64,000 nt of DNA from Macrophomina tecta (GCA_024180945.1 JAKSGN010000005.1:2294001-2358000), one strand, 5' to 3'; shown: positions 46,004-59,500, counted from the stretch's first letter. The notes: generated from the letters alone by a model not told the origin. Numbers and translations: made by a program.

Positions 46004-47011
46004 GGCGGCGGCACTCGCATGGCAGCGTCAGGCAGAGAGAAGGGAGGATGGCGGGAAGCAGGTCGTGTGTTGTTCGACATTCAGCGAGGCGCGTCACCGA
46101 CCTCGGCTCTTGCCCGTTGCGGCAGCCGAGAGCTTGTGAAGGCGCGATCTGCGCCTTCCACTCTCCATCCAGGCCTCTCGTCCGCCCTGGGGCACGGCTT
46201 GTGCGCGGCCGCCATCTCCGGAGCGCGCAACAAGGCAAAGCAGAGGAGGTCGAAAGGGGCGCTGAGACAGCTCACGTGCAGCGCGGAGATGGAGCGGCGA
46301 TAAGGTAAGGCGAGACATGAGTCTGGGGGCCGTTGCATCTCGAGAGCTTGTGCGGGCAGCTAAGACCAAGGCGCCAGCCCGCCAATGCACGACTCCGCAG
46401 CGACGCAGGCCCACGATCCTGCGCGCGGCGGATCGCCAGCTCACCGGCGGGGCGAGCTCGACGGATGGGCTATGCTGCGACCGGTGGCCGAGCGAAGCTG
46501 GTCGGGATGCCGCCGCCGGCGACTCTCACAGCCTCCTCGTCCTCGCGCACGCGAAGGATTCGCCCGTGCAACCAACACTGCCGGCTGCCACTCAGCGCTG
46601 CGGCTCCTGGCCAAGGCCAGCCTCTGGCTCGATGCTGGGCCCAGTGGCGGCGCCTGCTATTTCTATCCGGCAGCGGGCGTGGTACAGCGGCGGCCATTGG
46701 GCGGTGGTGGCTGCCGCGCCTGCGTCTGGGGGCCACAATTACCCAACTGGGAATCGCAGAACACCTCTTTCCCGGCTGTGATGCCTTGGATTGCCCCAGT
46801 CTGCCTAGCCACAACGCATCCTCACCCACATGCAGCGCCCCTGTTTTGTCCTTATAACTTCCCTCCCCGTCGAGCCCTCGTCTCTCTCTCTCCCCCTCCC
46901 TCTATCTCTCTCTCCACCTCCGCCGCACCAGCCTTGTAGCACGCTTTAGCCCCCACTGCCCCTCGCTCGAGCTAGCCCTGCGCCGCATACGACTCTTATC
47001 TTAGCGTCATC
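46004..47011. promoter_or_regulatory. Divergent intergenic region TMEM135-like / LITAF-domain gene
   Basis: 1 kb between outward start codons. The 42-base pyrimidine tract at 46879-46920 (TC repeats) about 90 bases before the LITAF start is typical of well-expressed fungal promoters. Open frames on both strands here are GC-rich artefacts. Confidence 0.5.
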
Positions 47012-47984
47012 ATGGAGAAGCAGTCGACCGGTGGTATGTCATCTCCCAATTTCCCGGCTCCTCCCCTTCCCTTGGCCCTCCACGACAGCTGAGCTGCGCA
47101 CTTGCTGCCCCGGACCATTCACCCACCGAAAATGCCTTCTGCTGCGCCACTGCTAGGGGCTGAAAAGCCTGCAGCACCAGTCGAGCGGGCCGACGCTGTC
47201 TCTACCAGCCCTGTTGCGCCCGCCAGGCAGCCTGAGGAAACGGTGGCAGGGCATGAGCAACCTCCTGCTGCTCTGTCGGACGAGAAGATGCCCGTCGAGC
47301 CACAGCTGGCTCCTTACCCGCCGCCCGCTCCAGGCTCGCCCAACCCAAACACGCCGCTTACCGCAACCGCCACCACGCCTCCATTGAGCGCTATTTTCTC
47401 GTCAGATACTGACAAGATTGCCCTGTCATCAGTCGCCATGGGTCAATACCCCGCCGACCCTGCTCACCAGACTTCTGCTCCAATTTACCCCGACCACACC
47501 GGTTCCACCAGCCCGCACCCTCAGCAGTACTCTATTCAGCCTGACCACGCCTACGCTCAGCCTGGCCAGCCCGGCTACGACCAGTACTACGCCCAGCAGC
47601 AGCAGCAGCAGCAGCCCGGAATGCCTCCCCAGCAGCCCTCGGGTGGCCAGCAGTTCCGCAATGCCACTGCTATTCCCAATCTGAGCCGCTCCCCTGCCCC
47701 GGTCGACTGCCCTGCTTGCGGTGCCCGTTCAATGACTACTACCACCTACATCACTGGCAACACCACCCAGTAAGAATTTCTCCTCAGTCCAAGGATACCC
47801 AGATGTCAACTGACGAATCGTGTACAGCGCTTGGGCCTTTGGTGTCTGCGTCTGCCTCTGTCTTGGATGCATCCCTTACTTGATTAGCGGCACTAAGGAT
47901 GTTCAGCACAAGTGCGGCAAGTGTGGCGTCCTCCTCGCTACCTGGCACCGTTCCGGCAGCACTGAGGTGCACATGCACACCTAA
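47012..47984 (+). CDS. LITAF-domain (LPS-induced TNF factor-like) membrane-associated protein
   Basis: LITAF/SIMPLE proteins are monotopic zinc proteins of late endosomal and plasma membranes linked to protein sorting. Proposed exons are 47012..47033, 47157..47769 and 47828..47984, giving 263 residues. The N-terminal 190 residues are Pro/Gln/Tyr-rich and disordered, with a Q7 run. The C-terminal LITAF domain has the first Cys pair in CPACGARSMTTTTYITG, a membrane-inserting hydrophobic middle (WAFGVCVCLCLGCIPYLI) and the second pair in HKCGKCGVLLATW. The 58-bp second intron joins NTTH-AWAFGV. The first intron is less certain. MEKQSTG fits the phase of an acceptor at 47156, but an upstream acceptor (TGAG near 47096) also keeps frame and would add about 20 residues. 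Translation could also start at an ATG at 47132. Confidence 0.88.
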
Positions 47985-50900
47985 GCGCCTGGTATATTTC
48001 TTCGCCAGAATTTCTCTCTGCTTCTTCCCCTCCCAAACAAAAAACTGGTTCTCTCATGGCCTCATTTCCGGTTTTGATTTCCCTCTTTCATGATATCCTC
48101 TCAATGTGGCCTCATTGGCGGTCCATAGGTCGGTCGGTCGGAGTTACGGTGGTTCAGGGTGCATATGAAGGCATCGTAGATGTGCATAGTACGTAGCGTG
48201 GCAGAGCATAAGACAGACAGACGAGCTTTCCGTCAATCATATATTTGCATGACTCTCACTCTCCATTTGGTTTCTAAGGTTCCCGCCCTTACTAAATCCT
48301 TAATTTCCACAATTTGGTCGTGCCAGACTACTTCCACTGTCCCCTCTCTACTTGGCTTTAGCGAGGCTGATTTAACATGGGCGACAGGCCGCTTTGTGCT
48401 ACTTGTGGTTCGCCGCTAAAATCTTGCAGCACCAATCCTGCAGAATACGACCGCTTTTCTCTGCCAACTTCATTGCCGCTACAGCCCTCTGCATTCATAA
48501 ACTGCGGATCTTTTACCGCTTCTTTGGAGGCTCCGCCAAGTCTCAGTTCGGCTCTGTATCTTTGCCTTACGTCGCTACGGCAGAAAAAACCTCAGCTAGT
48601 ATGCATTCTCCAGATGGAAACCCATGTGAGCGATGCGAGGAGCAATGCAGGAAGGAGCCCATGCATCAAGCTGTACTCTTACCACTGGAACATGTGCCAT
48701 CTGACGCCTTGCGACCAGCACGTGCTTTTTTTTTTTTTTTTCCTCGTACGTCTTGCCTGGCGTCTGTCATTCTAAATACTACAGCAGCCCTTTGAACAGC
48801 TTCTTTTCTGGCTGTCGCTGTCGGCCTACTCAGGTTTCTGTAGGCATTAATCGCCTCTCTACACTGCTCGTCTGTTTTCGCTGGAGCCATGCCCGACCGG
48901 TTTCCCGGGCCTCACGGATCTTGTCACGATTCTGTCGCCTCTTTCGGGCGTATTTGGTGTTTACGGGGCTCGCTTAAACCTTCACAAACTGGCAACGAGA
49001 TAGATGTTGAAGGCCCCCAACGTCAATCTTGTCTTCTCGAGAGCGGCTTCTTCAGAACCTAATGAATTCCAAGGCCACTGAGGGTTGAGATGGTGTGGAC
49101 TCATCGGCTCAGTGTGAGAAAAGCGGAAGTGGAAAGGCACCGGTTTCAAATAGATCGGTCGGTCTTTTGCTAGTGCCACCAGTGAATTTCTTTTTTTTTT
49201 TTTTTTTTTGAATCCGCCTGCTCTTCAACGTCGAATTTGCCTTAGAATTTCACGGTAGGGAGATGGAGTGGAACGAGGTCTTGTTGCTCAAGCGCTTCCA
49301 CGCGTTACTGGGTGGCCGGTCGTGGGCACGGTCCTCGTCGGCCTCAGCCATTGCGCTATTTTATCCATTTCATTGGACCTGCTTTGGGCACCTTCGGTAA
49401 AAGGCATCGCATGTAAGCACTACGATCGTAAGGTGCAAGCCTGAGTATCCAAGCCTCTCTGCTGTGTCTGTCTAGACTCTCTTCTTCCATACTCGACCTC
49501 CGTCGGCTGTTCCTTGGCTCCATCAGCTTGAGCTGGATCTCGGGGGAAAGGTGCGTCGAAGCGAATTAGCCAATGCCGTCCCCATCGGTAGCTGGACAGC
49601 TGCAGCACTTTCTGATCGCTGAGGGAGAGGAGCGGACGTGATTTATGAAGCTACAGTTCCGGGGACCTCGTCCCCTCATGCCTCGAGCTCTGCCTTGCAG
49701 ACAGGGATGGGATGTAGGAATACGGAAAAAGACAAGGCGGCACCGCAAGTGCGCGACAGTGTTGTCAGACGGCCGCCAGTGACATCTCCCGGGAACATCG
49801 CGGCCTTTGGGAAAGATCTGGTCACCGAAGGACGACAGTGCCTGTGGCGGCGTCTTTACAAGGCGGGCTCAGCAGGGAAATCTCGGGCCCGAGGTCGCAT
49901 CACGGGCGTGGCGAGCCGTCCCTCCTGTTCGGGTGGGTCCGATTCGTCGGCGCCCGTAGCGTTCGCCTCTGCCAATATGCGGCGGTGGTTTCAGGGTCGC
50001 GAGCAGCAGCTAGCCATTTAGCTCATACACGTTTTCAATAGTTCATCTAGGCTAGACGTCTACAAAAAGGGGGAGGGCGGACGGGTTAAAAGGCCCCATA
50101 TACCCCGAAGCTGCTTGCATTCAACAATTGCCGATGCCGATCAAAGGCAGTACATGTAGACTCTGCTATATATGGTCTATTAGAAAAAAGTAGATCGGTA
50201 GGAAGTGTTTGGAAGCGGGGTGGCGCCCCTATGTAGCCACTGCTGCGGACGACATGGCGGCCAGTCAAGTTGAATTTTACAATGGCCTCTCTGAGGCCTG
50301 CGTGGCTCATAGAAGAGGGAGGTATACCTCTAGTGGGTTATTTTTAACATTTAGATCCAAGCAGGCTCTGTTGGCTGGTCAGGATTCCGGAGTATGCACT
50401 TAGTGTTTCGGCCTTCTTCGCGTGGCGGGAAATGATCCATTCAATGCACGTACTTCTCTTCGTTATGTCAGTTTACAGCATAATAAGAGATAGAAAATAC
50501 GAGCCTGCAAGGAGGAGGATAAGCATTATTCCAACTTACGGTCGAGGCAACCTATTGGTCATTCTCCAGCGCTCGTGTTAAGCCAAGTACCTGCAGGAAT
50601 AATGGAGATATAGGGATGGACGGCGAATGTTAATGTCCATCAACTTTTGGAGGTAATTTGCACCAGACAATCGAAGCGGTGAATACAAAAGCCGCGTTAA
50701 ACACGTGTTAGGGTTACGGGTGGTTGATGTTCAATGACACGGAGGAATTTCTTCCACTATCATTTTTACAAACAGCTGGGTCCGCCCAATTTGCGAGGAG
50801 AAAGTCTGTAGAGGAGCATCTAAGCACACAGTACAATATAATTACCGCTCTAGATGCTTTCTGCCACAGTAGACAAAAATATCCACTTCCGCGAAATGGC

Positions 50901-53900
50901 TAAGCGGACACGCGGATGACAAAATTGCGCCCAAGATAAAATGAGTATTCCTGGCAAATCGGCTGTTTCGATACTAAAGAAAGACAAATAGAGATTAGAG
51001 GTGTTCATCCAGATGGATGCTTCTGTTCTGTACAGGAAAGGGGTACGCCATAATGCGGCGGTTATTGATTACCAAGTAGGTTTTGCAGTGCGCGGAATTT
51101 CGTCCCGCCCGTGCCTGATCCGCTGTTTAAGTAATTGTGATTCCACAGCTCATGTATACACGATGTTGTCACACGGGGAGGCGGCAATCATGCGCTGAGG
51201 TTGATTTTCTTATCATCAGCTGTACATATGGAGATGTACATATACACTCACGCCTATCGAATATTCGTGGCGGGATCCATTCCTGAGCCACATCAATTAT
51301 CCGTATATCTAAGGGGCAGGGCTTCTTGACGTGCCCTCTGAAACCGAAAGTTATAATGTCTGTCACACAATGTGCAAAAACGAGTTGACACTGAGTGCAG
51401 TCAGAGTTCGCCATGATTCGAGGCACGCTGGAGATCAGAGTCTGGAAATACGAGTGAGGAGATAGCGTTAATGATGCACTGATTTGGATGATTATTGTTG
51501 CAGTATAAATGACGGAGAGCGGAGCTGTACTTGATCACTGCCTGAAAATAAAAGTGCAGCGTGTTGACGTATAGCGGTGCCATTAACGGCCTGCCGACTA
51601 CAGATAGTTTGAGAAGATCTGCCCGCTGACTCCGCTAGGCCAGTACGGTGGAGTTCCACCAATGCGGAGATGGGACCAGGCATGCTGATGGGAAACATAA
51701 CTCTCTGGTGAGTCTAGACTCTCTTCGCTCTACGTATGCAAAAGACGCCAAGGAAAGACTTGCGGTGGAAGTGTAAACTCACCGCCACCAAAGTCCTCGT
51801 TTAAGGCCCAAAGCGCGGAGTATCTAGCGGCACGTCGGTCCGCCTTACGCCGTGTAGTAACCGAAACACGAGAGACTATTTTTCCCCTCCGAGAAGATCG
51901 GCGGCGCGCAACATAGGGGCAATACCGTGCAGGGGAGGTTTGGAAATAAGATGTGGCGAACTTGTCACAAACGCGGCGTCTTCGCATTCAGGCTGCCCCA
52001 GGTGCTCTTTCCACAAAAGCGGATGAAAGCAAAAGTGACGGCCAGGATCTCTTGCGTCACCCAGAAGTGTGCGAGCGAAAGGCTGTTTAGAGCTTCGGAA
52101 GATTCCATGCTGCGTTCGAACCGTCTTTCCTTTGATGCACCCGATTCAGGAAGGCTGAGAAATTGCAGGACGATATGCCACATCCGAGCGCGAGGGTAAT
52201 TCCTGAAATGGAGAAATCGTCACGGTGGCGATCCCCGTGTAGGAAGGGGGCCGAATGGCGAATCAGCCTTTGCTGCCGGTAATCGCCGGATTACCTGTTC
52301 GGAAGCTTAAAGCATGCGATAACTAGCAGCATATTGACGCTGTCATAACAAATACGGCGTACTGTTACCGAGGATATCCTATTCGCGGTCTAGGTGAGCA
52401 ACATAGGCCAAAGAGGTTCGCAATTCGAGGGCTAAGAAGACATGTTTCATTGAGGATGAAATCATCGGTGCCTCGTCTTTGACCTCTGTTCCGGGTGGGA
52501 GGAAATGGAAGTGAGTTTATTGGCTTGGGCTGAAGGAAGAGAGAACGCATACAGAAATGCGAGTTTGACTGAAAGTCAGGCTTCACGGATTTCTCCGTAA
52601 CGGACAGGCCGACGGATCCCCGCGTGTTGTTGACGCATCGTGCAGAAGCTTCGAAGAGGCGACGAAGATGGTGAATAGCTCCCACCGGCGCTGATCAAGG
52701 CCACCGTACGCCTACTGAGCCTTGAATTTACTATCCGTTTACTATTTGTTTACTATTTTGGTTAGTGACAGACAAGGTGTGCTTTTGCGCAAGTGTCATT
52801 CCTAGTGGTCGTCGCGCTGGTTCTTTTGTTAGTATGGCTTTAGAGGGGCCTTAAGGCGTGGGCCAGAATGATGCTCCATATGCACATACTCGAAAAAAGA
52901 AAAAAAAAAAGTAGACGGACAGGGTTCTGAGCGTGCTTCCTGTTGCCCCATGGTGTCTGATAAAGAAGATCAGGTTGCGTTGCGGTGCTTGCGATGCGTA
53001 TACATTCGGACGCAGTGGCGAGAATCGGGTCGTCTATTTAGAACAGGCGTTCCCCTTCCAGTAGCATCTGGATATCAAAGAATGGAAGCTTCTGCAAGGC
53101 GCCGGGCGGTTGATGAGGAATGCGGTAGGTTGCGCCTAAATGTGATGCAGCGGGGGTAATAAAGTTATTAGTCAGGTTCCGACGTGCGATACTCCTACGT
53201 GCATCACGAGCCTCATTCTTGTGTCATCATAACTAGGGGCGTTTTGTCCCGGTGATGCCTTCGGCGAGAGTCAGCTCAGAGAGGGATGCTGGTTCGAGCT
53301 GCCGGCCGACCGGCCGTGCAAGGTGGCAAGGAAGGGAATGCGGGGTGGTGATATGCTTTGGCGGAGCGAAGAGATTAGGGATGTGGGCCTGTCCATTGAC
53401 TTTGTCAGAACCACAGCCCGTCATGGTGCCGAGGAACAGCGGTGGAAATGGGAGAGGAGGTGCAGTGACATCTTGCAGAGCGTTGGAGACTGGCGTCAGC
53501 AATGGGACAGAAGAGCTGCAGCTGCCTGGAAGTGGAGCAGACGGGCTGAGCCAAGTTCAAACGTCGGTCAGCACGAGTACGTGCATTAGACAAGGGGGCA
53601 TGCAGAAGCGAGCGAGGAGACGGGAGCGAAGCGGCGCGGAGGCGAGAGTGGAGGCGGAGACTGAGAGGCGTCAAGCGCTGCTGATCCCTAGCGCCAGCGT
53701 CAGCAGTGATGACGAAGCCACACACAGGCCTGCAGGCCCGCGGGCTTCTCGCTGCCTCCACGAGTTGGCCCTCGGCGCCACCACTGTGTATCATGTCGTC
53801 TCGCAGCAGTCACTTCCCACGATAACGCTGCTTTGCCCATCAGCCGTGCGCCCACCCCGACATCTGCTTATCAACCCACTGTGTCCGGCCATGCCAACAA

Positions 53901-54229
53901 TATCTCTGCCACAAGCCGCTCAAAAGCCCGGTGGCAACGCGGGAGATACATGTGCTCTGCCTTTTTCGCTCGGTGATGATGGAACCTCCTATTCAAAAGC
54001 GGTGGTGCGCCCTCGATAAGAAACTCAGCGTATTTCTTCCATCCACGGGGGCTCTTTGATACATATTAGTCGCAATGTTATCTGCAGCCATATGAGTCAA
54101 AGAACAAGGGACTGCCTGGCCATTTTATTTCTTTTTCGCAACTATTGATCTTCCGCCCTCATCTTTGTTTGCGCAATATCTCCCCTGGTAGGCCCGGACG
54201 TCCCGCTCATACTTCAGTTCATCATCAGC
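47985..54229. other. 6.2 kb gene-poor stretch
   Basis: The longest gene-free interval of the window. The first 300 bases are the LITAF-domain 3' UTR. T-runs occur near 48727 and 49192. Between about 50.4 and 51.6 kb the DNA is more AT-rich than the gene regions. A 255-codon plus frame at 53252-54019 has no domain, is Arg/Ser-rich and overlaps open frames on the other strand. No tRNA cloverleaf was found by eye, though a full search could not be run. Confidence 0.45.
52727..52760. repeat. Three imperfect 11-bp tandem repeats (TTTACTATYYG)
   Basis: TTTACTATCCG, TTTACTATTTG and TTTACTATTTTG follow one another in a gene-free area. The differences between copies are mainly C/T. This may be a decaying microsatellite or part of an old repeat end. 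Confidence 0.5.
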
Positions 54230-56518
54230 ATGGCTGCCAATGGCGGGATGCAGGTTCTTCCTCTTGGAGCCGGCTATCGAATCGTCATCGGAATTGGGAG
54301 CATTTTCACTGTTGTGATGCTCTGCGCAACGTAAATGCAACACAAGTACACGACCTTCTCAACCCACCGCGCGGAGAAATTCAACACGGCTTCCAGTAGT
54401 GTGAAACCTGGCTTGATAGCGGGGGGCATAGTCTCTTCATGGACCTGGTTCGCTACTGTACGTGGCCGAAACCGCGTTCGTGGAGTGCAAGTTTGCACTG
54501 ACCAACTGCAGCTCTGGACTTTTTCGGCCTTCGCCTATTCCTATGACGTGTGCGGCCCCATGTGGTACGGCGTATGTCCAGCCCGTTCTCGATAGTTGAG
54601 AGGCACGGCTTACATCAGTGTTCTTCCTAGGCTTTGGGATATCTACAGATCCCTGCTTTTTGCTATTATTACTGTCAAGGTCAAGGGAAATGTTCCTGGT
54701 GCCTATACATTTCCGGAGATCGTACTCTCACGCCATGGTAAAGTGGCGCACACTGCATACCTGATTGCAGACCTCTGCTGCAACATGCTGGTCGGGGCTT
54801 GTCTGGCCCTCGGGGGCTCACAGGTCAGTCCAACATCTTTTGCTCTGATGTCTGGATCGATGGCCTTCCGCAATTCTTGGAATCTGTTGTTACTGACTGC
54901 GGCAGGTTGTGGCTGCATTATCCGGTATGGACGTCCACGCCTCTTGTTGGTTGGTCCCTTTTATCGCGGCCACCGACGTTGGCGCCAGCGGACTTCGTAG
55001 CATGTTCATCGCAATATTTGTCTTCTGTTTCCTGGTTTGGGGGACCAGCGACTTTCTAGGGAGTCCCTCTAGAGTCCATGACCTTTTGGTGGAAGCTTCA
55101 GAGAGGATGCCTATCGAAGGGAACAAGGACGGATCTTACCTGGCATTCCGATCTGTGGACGAGCTGATCTTTGCGGTGGATCTGCTTGTTACCGGATTCC
55201 ACACCGTCTGGCTTGATCAGGCCTGCTGGCAGCGTGCGATCGCCAGTAGACCAGAAACCAGCATACAAGCGTATATTCTGGGTGTCATAGCATGGTACGG
55301 GATACCTTTTGGCTTCGAAGCTGCTACGGGGCTCGGTGAGTTGTCTGACTAGGACGTCCTTCTGAAACGAGGGATACTCATGAGGGATAGATAACAGGAT
55401 GCGCAGCCCTCACCAATACCTGCTCATTCCCAACATATCCGAATCCTCTGAGTTTTTCCCAGAATGGCGCCGGCCTCTCTTCGCCAGCCACAGTGATCGT
55501 GCTCCTCGGAAAGGGTGGGGCAGTGCTGATGTTACTCCTCCTTTTCATGGCCGTCACCTTGTAGACATCTGCAGAGCTGATCGCGGTCTTGTCCCTGTTT
55601 ACCTTCGACGTCTACAATACGTATATCAAACTAGAGACATCCTTCGCCCGGCTCGTGACAATCTCTCATTAAGGTATAGGCATCTATTCGGTGGCGTTAG
55701 CCGCATTTTGTTACATCCTGAAGGCTGTGGGAGTCAACCTTACGTGGCTCCTGACGGTGCTAAGCATCACTGTTAGGGGCGCAGCAATACCTGTGGATTT
55801 CGTTTTGCTGTGGGATAAAATGAACACCACTGCATCCGCCTTTACCCCCTGCATCGCCTTAACCTTTGGTCTCATCTCTTGGTTCGTAGTTGCTCAGAAG
55901 CGTTCTGGGGGAGTTTCCATCGAGACGACCGGCGACACGACGAACGCGGTTGCTGGCAACGTAACAAGCTGTGCCGGCGGAGCTGTTGTGGCAATCACTC
56001 TGGGCTTGCCTTCCCCGCGAAAGCACGTCTCCACAGACCCTATGGCCATTGAGCGTTACAATAAGATCCAAGGTATTGCGCCGACGGGATCCGCGTCTCC
56101 GCCTACTGGCGAAATACCGTCGGCAACGAAGTTACCCGAAGGGGTCAAAGAAAAATCAGATGATCCCGAGGCTTCAGCGGCAACGGCACGATCGGCCAGC
56201 CCGAGAGTGAAGAGTCAAGGTGATATCCTGATGAACCCGCATCCCGAGACATTCGTCCCGACCGGCAATGAGCTTGTGGGCTTTCTAAAGTAAGCCACAC
56301 GGAGCCAATGCATCCCGTCTTGGTCAGAGAAGGCACACGCTTGGCTGTGGGGGCCAACGTGGTCTTTACCAGCGTTGCTGTCATTCTCCTCACCTTCACG
56401 TTGTTTGGAACTGGCTGCATCTGTGAGTGGATTTAAGTTTGTATCCCTGCATCATTTCGCACCGCCTACCCCAGATCTACCGGCAGAAGTGATATCTGCC
56501 TTCCTGCTTGCGGTCTAG
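54230..56518 (+). pseudogene. Broken DUR3-type urea transporter (SSS family)
   Basis: DUR3 proteins are plasma-membrane sodium/solute-symporter-family carriers that import urea and polyamines. Blocks in family order are recognisable: KYTTFSTHRAEKFNTASSSV, KPGLIAGGIVSSWTW, YDVCGPMWYG, YTFPEIV, VVAALSGM, LGSPSRVHDLL, EGNKDGSYLAFRS, AYILGVIAWYGIPF, LLGKGGAVLM, TSAELIAV and FCYILKAVGVNLTWLLTVL. The frame is broken several times: in-frame TAA at 54332-54334, TAG at 55562-55564 and TAA at 55670-55672. There is a one-base frameshift near 54651 and another near 56290. A short deletion near 54960 removes part of a helix. Several introns (for example 54823-54905 and about 55337-55396) remain recognisable. 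The stops sit inside otherwise conserved coding blocks, so they are not missed introns. No working transporter can be made from this copy. Confidence 0.85.
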
Positions 56519-59500
56519 AACTCAATCTACCGGGGCTACAGCGACCGCTGCTTCGGCCTTGGCCGCCCTCCTCGGGCTGTAACGGGCCCCTCGAAACCGG
56601 ACGTCAGAGACCGGTGCTACCCTGCTCTCCCCTGCGTTTATTCATCCTCGGGGGCGACGCTTGCCGAACCCACCGCTACCCGCCTTCCGATCATTCCTTG
56701 CCCACCCCGACCGCCATTACCGAGCAACCCTGTTCCCCGTCTTTTCGCTACTTTTTCCCATTCTCATGCCTGCCAATGCGGCCCTGCTTCATCCACCGCG
56801 CCATACCCATCCCAGAACCACCCTGCTCCGTGCCATAAACGCCCCTTCACTGTCCTCCGTCTGCTCTGCCTCCCACACCTCCGCCGTACTCACACCCCCC
56901 CCCCTCTTTTCACCTCCCCGCCCTTGGCCACTCCGCCCTCCACCTACATCCGCCATCCATCTTTTCTCCACCTTGACACCTGAAACCGACACCCCTTCGC
57001 CCGACCACACAGCCGGTACAGACCTGCACTCCATCACATGCAGGCGGAGACAACCTTTCCCACCCTACAAACCATAAATCATACTCAATCCACTCCCTCG
57101 GTACCCGCCCACCCCCAGCCATCCGCTCGCCCTTTCCTCCCCCCGCCCACCCCATCGTACTTGACCACTGGTCCGCTCGTAAAGTGGCCCGGATCACATG
57201 GCGATTCGCTGGCACTTTATGCAACCGATCGACATAAAATGAGAACATATTACAAAAAAAAAAAAATAAAATAAAATAAGGTCAATAGCAAGAGGCACAG
57301 AGAAGACAAAAAAGCAGTGAAGCTATCCAAGAGTCCCTGGACCATGGCACAGGTGGGCAATGCGGCGGCCATGCCACAGCGCTCTGCGCATCATCATCAA
57401 ACCGGGAGCAGTGCGCTCCGTCCGATTTTGAAATGCGCTGTTGTGGCGTTCCTTCCTTACGCGGCTGGATTTGGCAAGTATGCTAGAGAATGTTCGCATG
57501 AAGACAATGCCTCTTTTGGGGAGGGTTGGTAGTGACAGATGCGCTGCAACACTACGCATTGGCGCCCACGCGCTCCCAATTGCCGTATGGAGCATGCAGA
57601 GCGAGTGATTTGAGTGACCACCAGCGGCTCAGACATACGATATCACGACCCTCTTGCGCCAGCCGCTCGAATGCTTCGCTTGTTTGTGCCGAAATGTGAT
57701 CCAGAAGCTGACGCGAGTGTCCGAACACAGACTCCAAAACCCCTTTTTCGCCGGTTGGGCCGTCGTGCCCTCCCTCTGGGTATGCGGCTCGATGTGCTCC
57801 TGCGTTACCTAACCCACCGTCGAGAGCCGCAGGGCTATCCGCGACATCTGAGGAGTCTGTTGTGGGATTTCTTCAAGCTGGCCTGGCATGCGGGACTGAA
57901 CCATGAGCGGTGCATCGGAACGAAGGGAGATGAGTGAATGAGAGGTGAAGGATTGGGAATCTGGTGAGAGAGAGAGAGGATGATGGGCGAGTTTCCGTAG
58001 TCGCCGCTTTTGTCATTTGAATTCCCTATGCGCGACAATTAACATGAGGTCTCGAAGACTACTGCGACCCAGGTAGTGGCATCAGACATTTTTGAAAGCC
58101 CCACGTCATATCAAAAGTAGGACAAGACATTCGCGAACGGTCGACGACGGCGATCGAGCATGAGCGGGGCATATGCACACGCCGTGCCGCAGCGGAGATA
58201 GAAGAGGAGATGAAAATGGAAGCCCTGCCGCGCATCAAACGGCGGTGGCGAGAGTAGTCGTCTGAAGCGTCGTTTCACATCAAGGCTATTCTCCTTCCTC
58301 TGCTGTGGCCGATGAGCGTCCATCACACCAGACAAGCATACTTATCAGGCCGGACAGCAAGCCGGAGGAGCATCGACGCTGCCAGCTTACTCAAGACCAG
58401 CAGAGAGATGAGACGACGCCGTATGAAGGGCTCGATTCAGTAAAATGACACATCCATCATCATCACCACCACCACACCAGACCGGCCATTGACAAGGAAT
58501 AAGGCGCAAGCATGAAGTGAGGCTGAGCGCTGCAAGAAGGAGAAGACAAGGACGAACGCGCACGAGCACCCGGCATGTTCCTTCGCGCGCAAAATAAAGT
58601 TCTCTTCTGTTCTTTGCTTTTTTTTTTTTTCTTTTCTTTTCCTTTCTTGCCCACACCTTCCATCGCACGGCCCCCTTGGACGTGCAGAGCTTGGCTGCTT
58701 CCCGCGAAATAGAGCGTAGATGATGATGCAAAGGACGCACCAATGCAGAACGCCAAGAATCGTCACTGGGTGACAGGTGTACGTGTGTGGCGCACGGCTG
58801 CTACGCGGTGTTAACTCCGATCAGCGCAAGCCGCCCCGCTGCGTGTGTTGGGCGAAGGGTATGGGAGGGGGAGTGGAGAGTTGTGCTGGGTCTCCCACTG
58901 AAACATGCACAATGTTGTATGCTGGGTGGCATATGTGTACGTTGTGTGAAATTATTAAGCGTTCTTCCGTACCCCTACGCTTCGACCGTATGATGCTACC
59001 CACTGTGCCTTTTCTTCTTCCCCAAAGTTGTAGCAATAAGAAAACTATCTATTCGCAAAGGAAGGAAAGAAAACAAATGCAGGCCTTGCGGTGAGACCCG
59101 TGTATCGATTGTGGGTGACGAGCTAGCGGTGATGGTTGCTGCTGCTGCGGTAGTGCAGACCCGACATCTTCATTAGGACCGGAGGGAAAGACAAGAAAAT
59201 GAATAACGCCAGTCTCGGCACCCAATTCCATGAGACATGAATAACCTTCTGGCCCCCAATTCCCTGGCCCAACCCCCTGCTCCCAAAGAGGCAGTACTAG
59301 TAACAGTAAGCTTTGATGTGTGCACCCCATTTCATCCATTCACGCCCGAATCCTGTCCATATTCCAGTTATTATCTAACGCCGAATAGTTCCTGAGAATT
59401 TTGTAGACTTTTTAAACAAAGAACTAATACGAGGGCAAGCCGCGCGCGCCGTGGTATAAGACTCTTCTTGGAAAAAGAAAAAAAAAGAAGGGAAAAAGGG

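Noticed and set aside
53252..54019. 255-codon plus-strand frame upstream of the DUR3 relic
   Set aside because: Arg/Ser/Gly-rich with no recognised domain, open frames on the other strand overlap it, and there is no splice support.
54332..54334. Removing the first DUR3 stop codon by an intron starting at GTAAAT
   Set aside because: The deleted segment would contain conserved KYTTFSTHRAEKFNTAS coding sequence, and the available acceptors do not restore frame.
56600..57080. Proline-rich frames in C-rich DNA
   Set aside because: Open only because of extreme base composition; no start context, no domain and no splicing.
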